64,000 nt of DNA from positions 3,286,001-3,350,000 of the forward strand of contig NC_089391.1 in assembly GCF_003171515.1 (NCBI RefSeq). The letters are read 5' to 3'. Positions 51,155 through 61,446 of the stretch are shown here, piece after piece. Numbering within the stretch: the stretch's first letter is position 1; every line of letters starts with the position of its first letter. The DNA is from Pyrenophora tritici-repentis. Its lineage: Eukaryota > Ascomycota > Dothideomycetes > Pleosporales > Pleosporaceae. The position numbers and the translations under genes were made by a program. The notes under the pieces were generated by a model. It made no database searches. It saw nothing but the letters and a program-made list of their open reading frames with translations, and was not told where the DNA came from.

Positions 51155-51283
51155 TCTTGTCCTTCGCAGTGCTCTGCACGGCTGGAGGATGGCGGAGGTA
51201 GGATCGGAGCTGTGTTGCGATCAATCTGACGGGTTTTGGGACTGTTTTGAAGGGTACCATAAAATTGAAAAGTTGGTGTTCGG

Positions 51284-51300
51284 TGAGGTGGTATTGTATG
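51284..51300. repeat. LINE target-site copy 2
   Basis: Same 17 bases as 45304-45320. The match to copy 3 extends upstream to 51267 with one mismatch (51276). Confidence 0.85.
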
Positions 51301-52360
51301 TATGTATGTATGTATGTATTGTTTAACGTCCTATGAAAGCCTCCCAGGGGGCATGAAAGACGGGTAGCGCCCTGTATGGTACTCAGGTGCTCCTATTCTT
51401 TGGGTGTTGGCAGTGTGTGCAGTCTGGTAGGGTAATTTCCGCCAGTTGAAAAGACTCTATCTAGGTTCTGGGCCGTGGGGCCAGGGATGTGTTGAGCAAT
51501 GAAGCAGAGCTCTTGTTCTGGGGCCAGTAGGCATTAGGGTGGATCCCTTGTGTTCTGAGGCAGCTAAGTGCCGTAAGAGAGAGTAAGAAAAAGGTACGTG
51601 GGTGTGGAGAGCCGGTGCTCTGTCGAATCGGAGCCGTGGCTCTGCGCGAGGAGAGCCTTTGTACTAGGCTTGGCGATGCCTGTGTCGAAGGAGATAGGTG
51701 TAGTAGGGAGGCAGAGCCAGGCCTGTCCTTCTTCTTTATCTCTTAAAGTTGCGAATCTGTAAGGCCATGCTGGCTGCCTTATTTGCGGTCAAGAGCCAGT
51801 GCTCTGTCGTGTAGGTGTCATGGCCCTGCATGAAGCAGGGACAGGGCCTTCGAGGTGTAGGAGAGGTGGGTGTGAAGGCAAGGCGATGCCAGAAGTTGTC
51901 CTTCCCGTCTCCAATTTGTATGTAAGGCTATGCTGGCTGCCTTATTTGCGTGTTGTGTCAGGTCGGGGACTCTGACCGTTGGTCTTTAGAGAGCTGCGGG
52001 CAGCTCTCGTCGTTGTAGGTGTGGAGAGCCGGTGCTCTGTCGGGTCGTGCCGTAGCTCTGCGCATGGAGAGCCTTTGTATTTAGGCCTGGCAGATGCCTG
52101 TATCTTGCAAGAACAAGGAGTGTCAAGGCTGTCTCCTTGTCTTAGCGGTGGTTGTGGCCTTCGACCGAACGTGAAAATCTGAGTAGCGCACGGGCCATTT
52201 TGAAGACATCTCAGCTCACCAGGGAGATGAAAGACAAAAGAGGCCAGCGCGCCTGCCACAGCGCCTGCAGCCGGAAGAGGACGCTGGAAAACAGATTTAA
52301 GAAGGCATTTGAGTCTTGTTTTGATGAAAAATCGATGGATATCGACCTTTCGTTGACCTG
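51301..52360 (-). mobile_element. Non-autonomous hairpin-rich retroelement with LINE 3' end
   Basis: The first 235 bp (51301-51535) match the 3' end of the neighbouring LINE (45321-45555), including the CATA tail. The remaining ~825 bp is unrelated to the LINE and has no convincing long frame. It contains repeated modules and several hairpins (listed separately). It is bounded by target-site copies 2 and 3. A short element that shares only the 3' tail of a LINE and sits in its target site is what a LINE-mobilised, SINE-like parasite would look like. A chimeric or internally replaced LINE copy is the alternative. Confidence 0.7.
51596..52104. repeat. Repeated hairpin modules
   Basis: The sequence AGAGCCRGTGCTCTGTCG, a 5-bp stem with a 4-base loop, occurs at 51608, 51792 and 52025. 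Two of the copies are followed by similar 80-bp modules (51601-51690 and 52018-52104). AAGGCYATGCTGGCTGCCTT, also a hairpin, occurs at 51761 and 51924. Further hairpins are GAGCC-GT-GGCTC (51631-51642), a perfect 8-bp stem AGAGCTGC/GCAGCTCT (51990-52007), and GGCCCTG/CAGGGCC (51822-51848). Confidence 0.8.
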
Positions 52361-52377
52361 GAAAAGTTGATGTTCGG

Positions 52378-52394
52378 TGAGGTGGTATTGTATG
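52378..52394. repeat. LINE target-site copy 3 (presumed original site)
   Basis: TGAGGTGGTATTGTATG followed by non-repeat sequence (AGGCTACG), so this is probably the undisturbed side of the original target. Confidence 0.85.
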
Positions 52395-53179
52395 AGGCTA
52401 CGAACTGTATATGTATGTGGGTGACCATCAACAGCACTAGCCCTTAATAGGCATCGCGCCTTTACCATAAGTGAGTTGCGACTGCAGACGCAGAACAGGA
52501 TAGACCCCAAACCGTGACAGAAATTAAGGCGAGTTACGATTTGTGGCGGTAAAATGGTTCATCACGGCCTGTACCCGGGCCGATAATCCCAACACTAGCA
52601 AGTCAGCACTATGAATTGGCTCACACATAGGTAGGTATGCACATACTCACATTTTAGGTCCCATTTCTCCACAGGCAGCGAAAATACCGTCATCGCCATC
52701 GATCGTGTGACCGCCCGACCTATGATAGACCGGGTGTTGTGGAGAGCTATCCTTGGCGTATCAGACTGAAGAACCATCGATTACTCGATTTGACGAGAGC
52801 TCTACCAAGCTTCTTCATATACTTGCCTATCGTGGAGAGAACCAACAAACAAAAATCATGGCGAACTCCCAACACTGGATGATCAGTAGGGAGTCGTATC
52901 CGCCTCCTTCCTATCGGCTAGATTCCCTTGTGTAGCACTGAACAAAGGCTATCAAGCTCTTTTTCAGAAAACCACAGACTAGACACTTGGATCAGCATTT
53001 TTACTATATATTCCTGTCTCACCCGCTCCAATCTTCTCATCCTCAAGCTTCCATCGTCACACGTCCTGTCACCTAAGTCCAGAAACATCCCGAGATCTGC
53101 ATCCTACACGCACGAACCGATCACGGCTATAAATCAAATCCCAAAGAAACTGAACAGCTTCCCTCTGTACACCGCCAAA
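52395..53179. other. Intergenic, promoter of secreted-protein gene
   Basis: Contains a TATA-like CTATATATT at 53004-53012 and a CT-rich stretch before the gene at 53180. No other feature was recognised. Confidence 0.5.
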
Positions 53180-53518
53180 AGTAAGTCTCAAGTGTCTTGG
53201 GATATCTTACACGGGCCACACAACTAACGCCTTCCTTTCTTAGTGAAATCGATCCTCTTTGCAACGCTCGTTGCGATTACGTCCGTTACTGCCCAGGAAG
53301 ACTACAAAAACTGCACGATATTTTATGACAACACCGAAGGCAGAATACCCGCCGCAACGTTTCTGGACGAAAGGAAAAATATATGTGCTTCTCTTGGTGG
53401 AAGTGTCTTTCACACTGTCAACAATGACATCACGTGCAAAGCGCCTCTGTCGTATCCCTGCTACAACAACAAGGTGCGCGTAGAGAGAATCCAGGTCCCG
53501 TTTAACTGCACATGCTAG
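53180..53518 (+). CDS. Small secreted cysteine-rich protein with intron-split start codon
   Basis: The only in-frame start available is ATG made from A at 53180 and TG at 53244-53245, joined across a 63-bp intron (53181-53243: GTAAGT donor, CTAAC branch, TTCTTAG acceptor). The unspliced upstream frame is open but has no ATG. The product is 91 aa with a signal peptide (MKSILFATLVAITSVTA, then QED). The mature part of about 74 aa has six Cys: KNC, NIC, ITC, YPC and a terminal NCTC, enough for three disulfides. It is a candidate effector by layout; no family was recognised. Confirmation of the splice needs transcript data. Confidence 0.75.
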
Positions 53519-54135
53519 CCGCCTGAGCAATTGCAGTAAATATGGGTCTTCGGTCGACAAGCTTGATGTTGGCCGATAGAAGACAGCACAACGTTTGCAA
53601 TTGGCTGGAGATACAATATTGCACGAACCAGTCACCCTTTCTTGGGCACAACGCGGGGCACGACACAAACCGGCTAGGGGTTTTCCTGCGATCACGAATG
53701 GGCTGCGTCGCTGTAATTGTTCCAAGTCTTTTGGATGCGATAGTTTGGGATGCCTCGTTGAGTCGACTGTACGTAGTTCACAATACAAACCATCATCATT
53801 AAATTATCGTGTGCAACATAAAAATGAGCCGAGACACTTTGCGTGAATACATGGTTGACCAGCGATGTTCACGTAGATTCAATGTGCAGCGTTAAGAGCA
53901 ATGTCTGAAAATTATCGTGTCATTATGCGTAAACTATCTCTCTTGAGATGAGGAAAGTAACCAGGATATCGAGCCGACTTCACGAACCACCAACGCCGCG
54001 CCGCATCCCATTCCGGGCGCCAATATATTGCATATGGAAATAAGAGATAGATGGGGTATCATTGAGTGCAAGACGGATCCTTGTCCTGCATCGCATTGCG
54101 TCATCGACGAGTAGATTTCACCAGCCAAGTGACGC
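53519..54135. other. Intergenic
   Basis: Between convergent genes. No feature recognised. Confidence 0.5.
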
Positions 54136-54701
54136 TTAGGCCATGGCCATGCTGGGAGAAGCAGTGGTGTCGCTCTTAGGGCTGCTGCGAATATGTAGTG
54201 CAGCGAGCACGGTGGTAGCCACGAATGTCAACCTATATCAAGTTAGTAATGCGTCACGCCACCAAGAAAGATGGGTCAACATACCAGGCAAAGGCTCCAA
54301 AGACGATAGCAGCAACACCGCAGTTGTGGAAGGTGCTATGCCTGCCCACCCACCAGTAGCCACCCCAGCGCGTAGCTACAGAGACGAAAGCAGCAAACCA
54401 GAAGACCATGGTGATGAATTCAACGCCAATAATGGCGTATTTGTGGGCTGCGGCAGGGAATCGCATGGGCGCGAGAACAAGATATGCGACGACAAGCAGA
54501 GTCCAGATAGACGTGAAGAGCATAAAAGCCACACTCGCCGGGGTCCAGGCGACATAGGCATCGACCACTGTTGCATCGTTAGTAGGGAGTTGAGAAAGAT
54601 ATTGCTCTTGGCGACATACGATATGCGCTAAGACCCAGCACAATGATGCTGAAGACGACCTGGGCGCCACGCAGGCCCATGACGATAGCTGGAGCAACCA
54701 T
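54136..54701 (-). CDS. MARVEL-domain membrane protein
   Basis: Three exons on the minus strand, 54701-54620, 54567-54285 and 54232-54136, giving 153 aa in frame. Introns are 52 bp each with TACTAAC-type branch sites. Four hydrophobic segments: GAQVVFSIIVLGLSAY; SVAFMLFTSIWTLLVVAYLV; AIIGVEFITMVFWFAAFVSV; and CGVAAIVFGAFAW running into LTFVATTVLAAL. The conserved FW.AF in helix 3 and the four-helix layout match small fungal MARVEL proteins, which sit in plasma-membrane domains or vesicles. The tail is short and Ser-rich. The substrate or partner is unknown. Confidence 0.88.
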
Positions 54702-55065
54702 GTTTCTGGAACTGGATATTGATGATGTGTGAAATTGATGGGCGTAGGGGTGTGCGGATAAGGACGAGTTTTAGCAGCGAAGATCAATAGCGGAGGTTTT
54801 GCAGTGGAGAGACAGAATAAGAGAAGTGCGACACAGCAGCTCCCTTGTCCTTTATGCCTGTGGAATGGCCAGGCTGTGCGATGATGCTGTCGCCGCGACT
54901 TCTTTCCCTGGCAAGGCCTGAAACGACGTCACCGCAAAGTGGCGCATGACCATGCTGCCACCTGCTGTCGTCTGATTGGCTTCTTCCGTTCTTTATTGTC
55001 TTAGCGCCGTGCCCGATGCGACGCGTTGCCAAACCTTCGCGCATCTTCTCCTCTTTGTGCTGGTC

Positions 55066-55272
55066 ATGTCACCGCTTATTCTCACTTTTTTTCCTCTTGT
55101 CCCTTTCATCTCCATTGCTTCTGTAACTGACATTTCTATTCTTGGGACGAACGTGTTGTTTACAAGTCTTGTTTCGCGCGTCGTCATGCACTCGGTGTTT
55201 TGGGCGACAGGTGTGGCGGTGCACGTTTCATTTTTTACAGCCCACATTCTGACGCGGCTGCTAAGCATATGA
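55066..55272 (+). CDS. Possible small membrane protein
   Basis: A 68-codon ATG frame, very hydrophobic (PLILTFFPLVPFISIASV, HSVFWATGVAVHVSFF), with two possible membrane segments. It is divergent from the MARVEL gene. Hydrophobic chance ORFs are common and an overlapping frame on the minus strand is also open, so this is weak. Confidence 0.2.
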   Translation: MSPLILTFFPLVPFISIASVTDISILGTNVLFTSLVSRVVMHSVFWATGVAVHVSFFTAHILTRLLSI

Positions 55273-55628
55273 CGGCAAACACGGCACTCGGACAGTGTAC
55301 AACTACGTGATATTACACTCACATCGATCGATGGAACTGGTTTTTTCGCTCTTCTCAAGACCTCCCAAGAGCCGCCTTCTACGTAGACGCATAATAGCAA
55401 GCCACAACCCTGTCAACGCGACCGGGTATCCGAGTTTCAGAAAGGCGGTATTTGGCGAATACTCGTGCGTTGTAGAAATTTAAGGATATAGCCTGCGGAG
55501 CATATTGGAATCATGTATTTGCACACATGCTGCTTCCGCGGCTACCAGTACTTACAGTAAGTGTCGTCTCCATAGCCGATATGGCATGGATGTAAGGGTC
55601 TCCAGCTACCCACTCTCTTCACCGCCGA

Positions 55629-56095
55629 CTACCTCCAATACCGCTTGTAGTCTCTCCAGGCCCACCTCAACTCATCCCTGGCCTTCTCGCTCCACTTTCT
55701 CTTTCCAGTGGTCTTGACGACTACCAGCAGCTTCTGGAGGATTCGAGCGACCTTGGCCTCTTCCACCCCGGCCACAAACCTCCTCGTCCACCACGATACC
55801 GTCTGTCTCCTCCCCAAACTCACCGCCGTCCTCCATGTCTCCGTCTTGCGACTCTGTCGCCTCGTAGTCCTCGCCTTAGACGGTGACGTTGGCGAGCCGC
55901 CATCACGGTCTCAATCGCCTCAGTGTAGAGAAGCATACGCGTGGAAGCAATCAGAACTTCCATCGTCTTCTTCTCTTTCTTGACTTCCACCTCCGCATCT
56001 TTTTTAATCGCTTTCTTCTTCGCCTCCCCCCTCGTCACCCGCACAGGTATGAGCTCCTCAGTCAAAGAGTCAGGCCGTCCAGATCCACTTTCCAT
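55629..56095 (-). CDS. Hypothetical basic protein, gene model uncertain
   Basis: A coding-like frame starts at ATG 56095 (MESGSGRPDSLTEELIPVRV) with a Lys-rich region (GEAKKKAIKKDAEVEVKKEKK). It stops near 55820, while a second frame from about 55823 (RRFVAGVEEAKVARILQKLL, ARDELRWAWRDYKRYWR) looks like its continuation. A GTGAGT donor is at the end of the first frame but I see no good acceptor. Either an intron that I cannot place or a frameshift separates them. Confidence 0.3.
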
Positions 56096-56629
56096 ACAGC
56101 AAGCCTTCCAGGGCAAAGAATTACTTTTTGAATTGAAGATGGTACCTCTTTGCGGCATCCTTTTCATTATTACGCAAAGCTGAACGCTTGTTAGCGAGCT
56201 GACACGCGTGACCGGGTTATGGCCATCTGATCCACTGTGCATGACCTCAGCAATGCAAATACATAGCTGCCTATGTGCGTATATATCTCTACTGACCACA
56301 CGTCGAGTCACAATGAAGCATTATATCACATAAACTTCTGCAGTCCTGCTCCTCGGTATTCGCCAACTGAGTGATATTGGCTATGCCCGTCTAATATATA
56401 CATGTCTTTACCGAATCCAATGCATCAAACTCCGTCTCATCATAACCAAAAGAATCCTTGAAGGCCAACATCCCGCGTTCTGTGCCTCAGTGTCCTCCAC
56501 CGTTGCCACGCCCCTTACCGCCTACTCCCCTTTAGCTTTATCCTTCGCAGTCTTCTTCCTCATCGCAGTATACTCCGCCAAGGAGATTCTCTTTGCGCCC
56601 GAATTACTGGCTTTGTGTCCAAGGCCATC
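56096..56629. other. Intergenic, no gene recognised
   Basis: Nothing supported here. Confidence 0.4.
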
Positions 56630-56941
56630 CTATGCCGTAGCACCCGCAGTGTTAATGCGCCTAGCTGGCGGTGTCGGTGTCGGTTCGCGCGAAATCGTCT
56701 CCGCGGCCGACACTGTCGCCTGTGAGTCTGCCGCAGACAGTGTAGATACGGCCCTCGCGCGTGCGTCGGTACGCTCGTTGTAGTTGCCAGGGTCTTGGTT
56801 GCTGTTGGCGAAGACCACCGGCTGACGCAATGTCAGCATGGTGGCTGCAGCTTCGATGTCTTCCTTTATAGGGCTGTTAGTAAATGTGCTGAATACGTCA
56901 GTGCGATGCATACGTACGGGTGTAGTCTTTTGTCTAGACAT
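56630..56941 (-). CDS. Hypothetical 103-aa protein
   Basis: ATG-initiated frame at 56941 (MSRQKTTPVRMHRTDVFSTF). Predicted to be hydrophilic, with a Thr/Ala/Pro/Glu-rich C-terminal half (ISREPTPTPPARR). No signal peptide, membrane segment or known motif. The AT-rich sequence upstream is promoter-like. Moderate support only. Confidence 0.4.
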   Translation of the reverse strand: MSRQKTTPVRMHRTDVFSTFTNSPIKEDIEAAATMLTLRQPVVFANSNQDPGNYNERTDARARAVSTLSAADSQATVSAAETISREPTPTPPARRINTAGATA

Positions 56942-57381
56942 GTTGGCTTTAGTGTTGTTGTTATTGTGTAATGTGAGTGTGTGGTATTTAGTGGTGCCTG
57001 GACGTAGGTTGGTGAGGCAGCATCAAGGTGTAAACAAGTTGATGATGGTCAGTCGAAATCAGGACTAGCGTAGTTTTGGGGGTAGTAAGTAAAGTTGAGT
57101 ATCAGTTATTGTGCAGGGTCAAGGGAAAGGCACTTTCCCGTCAGTAGAAAGAGAGAGAGTATGTGGATAGCAATTACATCCTTAAGGGTGGTCACTTGTA
57201 TAACTGGAGTCTCCAAAGGGAAATCACTTCACGAACGAGGGCATGATTTGAACATGGAAGGAATGAAGCTAAATCGCAAAAATCTTGGATTCATGCTGTG
57301 ATACTACAACACATCCGTAGATGAAGATAGGGTGGGACATCTATTAACTCACATTTTCCCTGAACCCGGTTCTCATATCCC
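56942..57381. other. Intergenic, no gene recognised
   Basis: Nothing supported here. Confidence 0.4.
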
Positions 57382-58122
57382 CTACTTCGTCTGTCGCTTT
57401 GCCGGGCGAGCCTCATCAGACTCATCATCGTCCTCTGTAGCCTTCGTACCAGCCTCATCATCATCCTCCATGGCCTTCTTCTGTCGCTTTCCCGGACGAG
57501 CCTCAATAGTCTCATCATCCTCCTCCGTGGCCTTCGCCTGTTGCTCCCCCTCGTCTAGCTCATCATACATATCATTCCGCTCCTCGAGCTTCTTCGCATC
57601 TTTCGCCTGCTGCTGCTCCATCCCATGCACCAAATCATATGGTAGACCCAGCTTCGGCTTTATCCCTAGCCACATGAAAGACTTAGCTATACCTTCAGTC
57701 TTCAAGCTAGCAAGATCGCGAGGATCATTCTTAGGACGAGGGGGTAGCTTGAACAACGCGTTGAGTTCCTCGGCATCCAGACCGGTGGGGCTGTCATACT
57801 CGAACTGTAAGTCATTGGAAGCCGAGGGCATAAAGCCTGAGGTGTCAAGGTTGGGTGACTATTGCTCTTCCTCTGAGTCGGATGAGGAAGTAGCAAAGAT
57901 AGAGGGAGAGCGCGGAGGTGTAGCAACAGGCTCATGGTTGTCTGAAGCAGAAGTGTCAGTAACCTCTCCGTCAAGCTCTGGAAAAATTTCTTCCATGACC
58001 TCCTCCTCATGAACAGAAATGTCTTCCATGACCTCCTCCTCGTGAACAGGAAGGAGCGTAGGGGACGATGTAAGCTTTGATTGCTTGCGCGTAGAACGGC
58101 GATCCTCGTTTTCCGAACCCAT
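57382..58122 (-). pseudogene. Acidic, repeat-containing nuclear-like protein split by in-frame TAG
   Basis: From ATG 58122 (MGSENEDRRSTRKQ) the frame runs to TAG at 57861-57859, and in the same frame continues SPNLDTSGFMPSASNDLQFE to 57382, 246 codons in all including the TAG. The stop follows EEEQ and may be a former CAG. The N-terminal part has a tandem 11-residue repeat (VHEEEVMEDIS, VHEEEVMEEIF). The middle has a compact conserved-looking region (GLDAEELNALFKLPPRPKND, IAKSFMWLGIKPKLGLPYDL). The C terminus repeats acidic blocks ending in ARPGKRQKK or ARPAKRQTK, nuclear-signal-like. It may be two genes, a nonsense allele or readthrough. No family recognised. Confidence 0.55.
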
Positions 58123-58557
58123 TGTGCTGTTGAAGGTTGGAGTTGAGATCTCGAGCAAACTCAGTCGTGCTGGTATAGTTAGGGGAATTAAGCAGAGAAT
58201 ATATAGGCGTGGTCCAGGTCTATAGCTATACATTCACACAGTACGCGGGCACTGTAAGTGAATGATTCATTTTGTTGACAGTGAATTGGTATTCTATACT
58301 TTCACTTTGACGCCCGCTGGTTTTGTGCCCTTTCACACTCTGTATCAATTCTCTCCCGGCCCTGGCAACAAAAATCAGCAGTTGCTAGAACTCGCAATTT
58401 TGCTAACTTACAATTCCAGGTGCCATCTGCCATTCATTCCCTTCCAAATGGAAGCCAAAATACACTCAACTTTTGCTCTAAGCACTTCCTAGCTTGTGCC
58501 AATCAATGACGTACGCATCTACTCATCCCAGTATCCCATTTGTGTATGAGTTCTCTT
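58123..58557. other. Intergenic
   Basis: Promoter side of the acidic-protein gene and 3' side of the next. Nothing else was seen. Confidence 0.4.
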
Positions 58558-59331
58558 TCACTTTCGCACTATCTTCATTCCCTCACGACCGCTCATTGAG
58601 TCCTCCCAATCCTCCTCGTCCAACTTCCACCTCTCCTCTCCTACTTCTAGTGTCCTGTTTTTCATAACTCTCTCACGCTTCATGGCCTCTACCGGTAGGA
58701 ACAGCGGCCAGCGGTCTTTCCTCCAAGCATTCAGCCTCCATTGCGCGTGGCGTCCGTATGGATCTTTGTTGTACTCGATCCGGGGGCCTGCATACATGGG
58801 CTCGAGGGGCGGCAGTATACCCTGTTTGAAAGCAGGATCAGTACACCTAACTTTGTTCAGGCCGATGATGATGTTGATCTTGGATTTGGCTTCGACATAG
58901 ATGTTGAGGTGGTTGTTGGCAGAGATGTGCGAGAGGGCTGTGTCATATACCAAAATGACAGCAGACCGATCCGGAGGATAACAGAGTGTGCTGTTCAGGT
59001 CAACAGGCACCTTGTTTAGAAATCTAGTGCGTTCTTTTCGAAGAAGGTCCGCGGTTTCGGCAAGGGTTGTAGGTGGCGTGCTTTCGGCAGTAGACGCGGG
59101 CTCATCCATGGAATCACAGTGTTGGAAGTCGCTCCAGGAGAGGTTCTTTCTTCTATTCGGTAGGTTTCCAGGTGGTGTGCCATGAGATCCTGGTTCTGAT
59201 TCTGTTTCTGCTTCTGATCGCGATTGTGACTGTAGTACGCTTTCGCTAACACTCGCATTGCCGCCCGCGCTGACAGTTGCGCTAGAGTCGCTGACAGTCG
59301 CGCTGGAGTAGGCGCCAGAACTGGATTCCAT
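58558..59331 (-). CDS. Hypothetical 257-aa protein
   Basis: Single-exon frame from ATG 59331. The first 60 residues are Ser-rich (MESSSGAYSSATVSDSS). A more ordered part follows at about 95-200 (LAETADLLRKERTRFLNKVP, AVILVYDTALSHIS, IYVEAKSKINIIIGLNKVRC, AQWRLNAWRKDRWPLF). The C terminus is charged. No signal peptide, membrane segment or recognised domain. The codon pattern and uninterrupted length favour a real gene. Function unknown. Confidence 0.65.
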   Translation of the reverse strand: MESSSGAYSSATVSDSSATVSAGGNASVSESVLQSQSRSEAETESEPGSHGTPPGNLPNRRKNLSWSDFQHCDSMDEPASTAESTPPTTLAETADLLRKERTRFLNKVPVDLNSTLCYPPDRSAVILVYDTALSHISANNHLNIYVEAKSKINIIIGLNKVRCTDPAFKQGILPPLEPMYAGPRIEYNKDPYGRHAQWRLNAWRKDRWPLFLPVEAMKRERVMKNRTLEVGEERWKLDEEDWEDSMSGREGMKIVRK

Positions 59332-61446
59332 TGGAAAGCGTAGGTAGGTAAACGAAGAGGAAGAGGTGTAAGGGAGGGTTCTTGTTTAGTCAGTGGGTTG
59401 ATGTTGCTATAGGGTCTCGTGCGCCAAGATGGCAACCTAGAGCAGATACGTACCGTATAACACTGGCAGTGTACACAATCAAGGAGATAGCTAAGCTGTT
59501 TGCCGCAGTGCTGCAGGTGCTATAAGCGCGTAAGGTGAGCTTAAAGCACGTGTAGAAGCCTTGTGGTGGTCGCTTATAAGCAAGGAGAATGACCCCAAGC
59601 AAGCGCGCTTACACTACCCCACTTTATTTTCAAACAGACTAAGCGCAACTCTTGATATGTGTTGTAATGGAATATTCGAGTCAACATGGGAATGCGGAAG
59701 GGAGAAACCTAGCTTAAACCACGTCATCATAATGGCAAACGCTTCTGCCTAACAGAGGCGAGACCCCTAGCTAACCGCCCTCTTTCACATCAACATCACC
59801 TTCTTCTGATCTGACCTTTACCTAATGACCCAAATTCCCTTCCAGTAATTTATAAGATTAAGAAGAGCTAAGCTTCCATATCTGCCTCAATTCGATGTGT
59901 TCCCTATGCAGTACAACATTTCCTCTGCCCTTCAGGTTTGCGCCGGACCGCTAACTTATATTTCACTTGCCTGTTTTGCGATTGTAGTAAATAGCTTTTT
60001 TTTATCCTTGCTACCCTCATCTTTGGTGATTTTTTTGAGCTTAGGATGACCTTAAAGCCTTGCAGCGAGAGTGGACACCTCTGGTTTCCACCTCATCAGG
60101 CCTTGGTTCCTCATACTATATGCAACACCATCAGTACTTTTATCTTTATTCGGGTACCGATTCTAGGCGTAGCTTATCCCATCTGGAAAACGTGGCTGGT
60201 GTGGGCCTTATCTGAGTTTAACGACTGGGCACGTATCGGAGCGTGTTGAGTTACTGAACTACAGCGATTGTTGATGTCTGCACCTAAGATCTGTCAAGAC
60301 TTGTCTGCGATAATGGGGAACTGCTGTGCCTATGGGGTTTCGTTGTTTCCGCCACTGTCGTTGCTAATCCTCAACATCTTGCTTAAAACTGGAACATGCG
60401 TCCCAGAACCTGCTCTCCTACTCCTTCCACTGTGAGCCCATCATTTGGGTGGCCATGCATCTGATACGGATCTTAGGAAGGAGACTTGCATTCAAGAGTT
60501 AGAGAAGGCGTCTTAACGCCCAATGGTATGCTTGAGCAGATTTTGTAAAGTTGTTGAGATTTTGTGCCACAGAATTTACCAGTGTACATATGAAGCAGGT
60601 TGAGCTGTGCGTCAAAGCCAAGTAATATATCATTTGTGTAGCCCGTCTCGAAGTCTAAGTCTAAGCCCATTATCACTCTCGTAGTGATATATGTGATTAA
60701 AACAGCGATAAACAGCCCTCGCAGCTCTATCGAAGAGATACATTGGATGCCGCACTTTAGTAGTGGTCAGCTATATGAGCTCGATACAATGCGCATAGTG
60801 TCTGGAGTATCTGACCTGGCTCCAGGAGGGGAAGCCCAGTCTTGCTAAGGTTTTCTATAGTCCGAAGAGCTGGGGAGGAAAATCGCCGAGGCAAAGATAC
60901 CTATGCATGGTAACAGTGAACGCGAGTGAAGTGCGCGTTTCACATGGAAAGAATTGCTGGCATGTGCCTGCACCTGTGAACGCTGTCTTTATGCTTAGTA
61001 ATGTAACTACGTCATCGACTTGGAGCTACCCCGCATCCCGGATAGTGAGGTACCACTTATTGTTCCGAACACTAAACACCAAGCGGGGCCCCGCACGACC
61101 ATAGTCCAAACTTTAAGATCCACCTTCAGATACGTAGGAAACGGGAAACATTGCAGGAAGACTGCCGTCAAGCGGGACCTCATCGTTTGAGGGGTATTCA
61201 GGGCATAGCCCTGCGCCCTCGGCCTCTGGGCCCCACGCCTCAGCTGGCAGTACTACGGCGGCGCATCGTCGGCTAGTCTCGAAGCAGCGATTGATTGGCA
61301 AAAGCTACGGCCATGCGATGAGCACAGAAGATATAAGTAAGACTAGTCGCGCATTGATGGTGCTCGTCGATAGCCTAGGGACTACTTGAGCCGCTTGACC
61401 GTCCTGTTTTTCACGCATGTCCTCTTAGCTTTGCATCGTCAATACA
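59332..61446. other. 2.1 kb without a recognised gene
   Basis: Short ORFs only (for example 60046-60249). No motif, repeat or RNA gene recognised. The 3' end should contain the promoter of the transporter at 61447. Confidence 0.45.

Larger units (their letters stand above)
45321..51283 (-). mobile_element. Tad-like non-LTR retrotransposon (LINE), apparently intact
   Basis: About 6 kb on the minus strand with a 5' leader (51155-51283), ORF1, ORF2 and a 3' region ending in a CATA repeat (45321-45339 in plus-strand coordinates) in place of poly(A). It is flanked by copies of a 17-bp target sequence (45304-45320 and 51284-51300). ORF1 and ORF2 are open and overlap by seven bases. The domain set of endonuclease, RT, RNase H and C-terminal zinc knuckle matches the Tad1 clade of fungi. 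With all parts intact it could be mobile. Confidence 0.92.

Noticed and set aside
49449..51201. Several plus-strand ORFs of 80-156 codons
   Set aside because: They are antisense shadows of the LINE ORF1 and ORF2, with biased composition and no motifs.
53240..53788. 182-codon open frame on the minus strand over the secreted-protein gene
   Set aside because: It is antisense to a gene with signal peptide, cysteines and splice signals and shows no domain of its own.
54993..55400. 135-codon minus-strand ORF upstream of the MARVEL gene
   Set aside because: No motif and it overlaps a hydrophobic plus-strand frame; neither is well supported.
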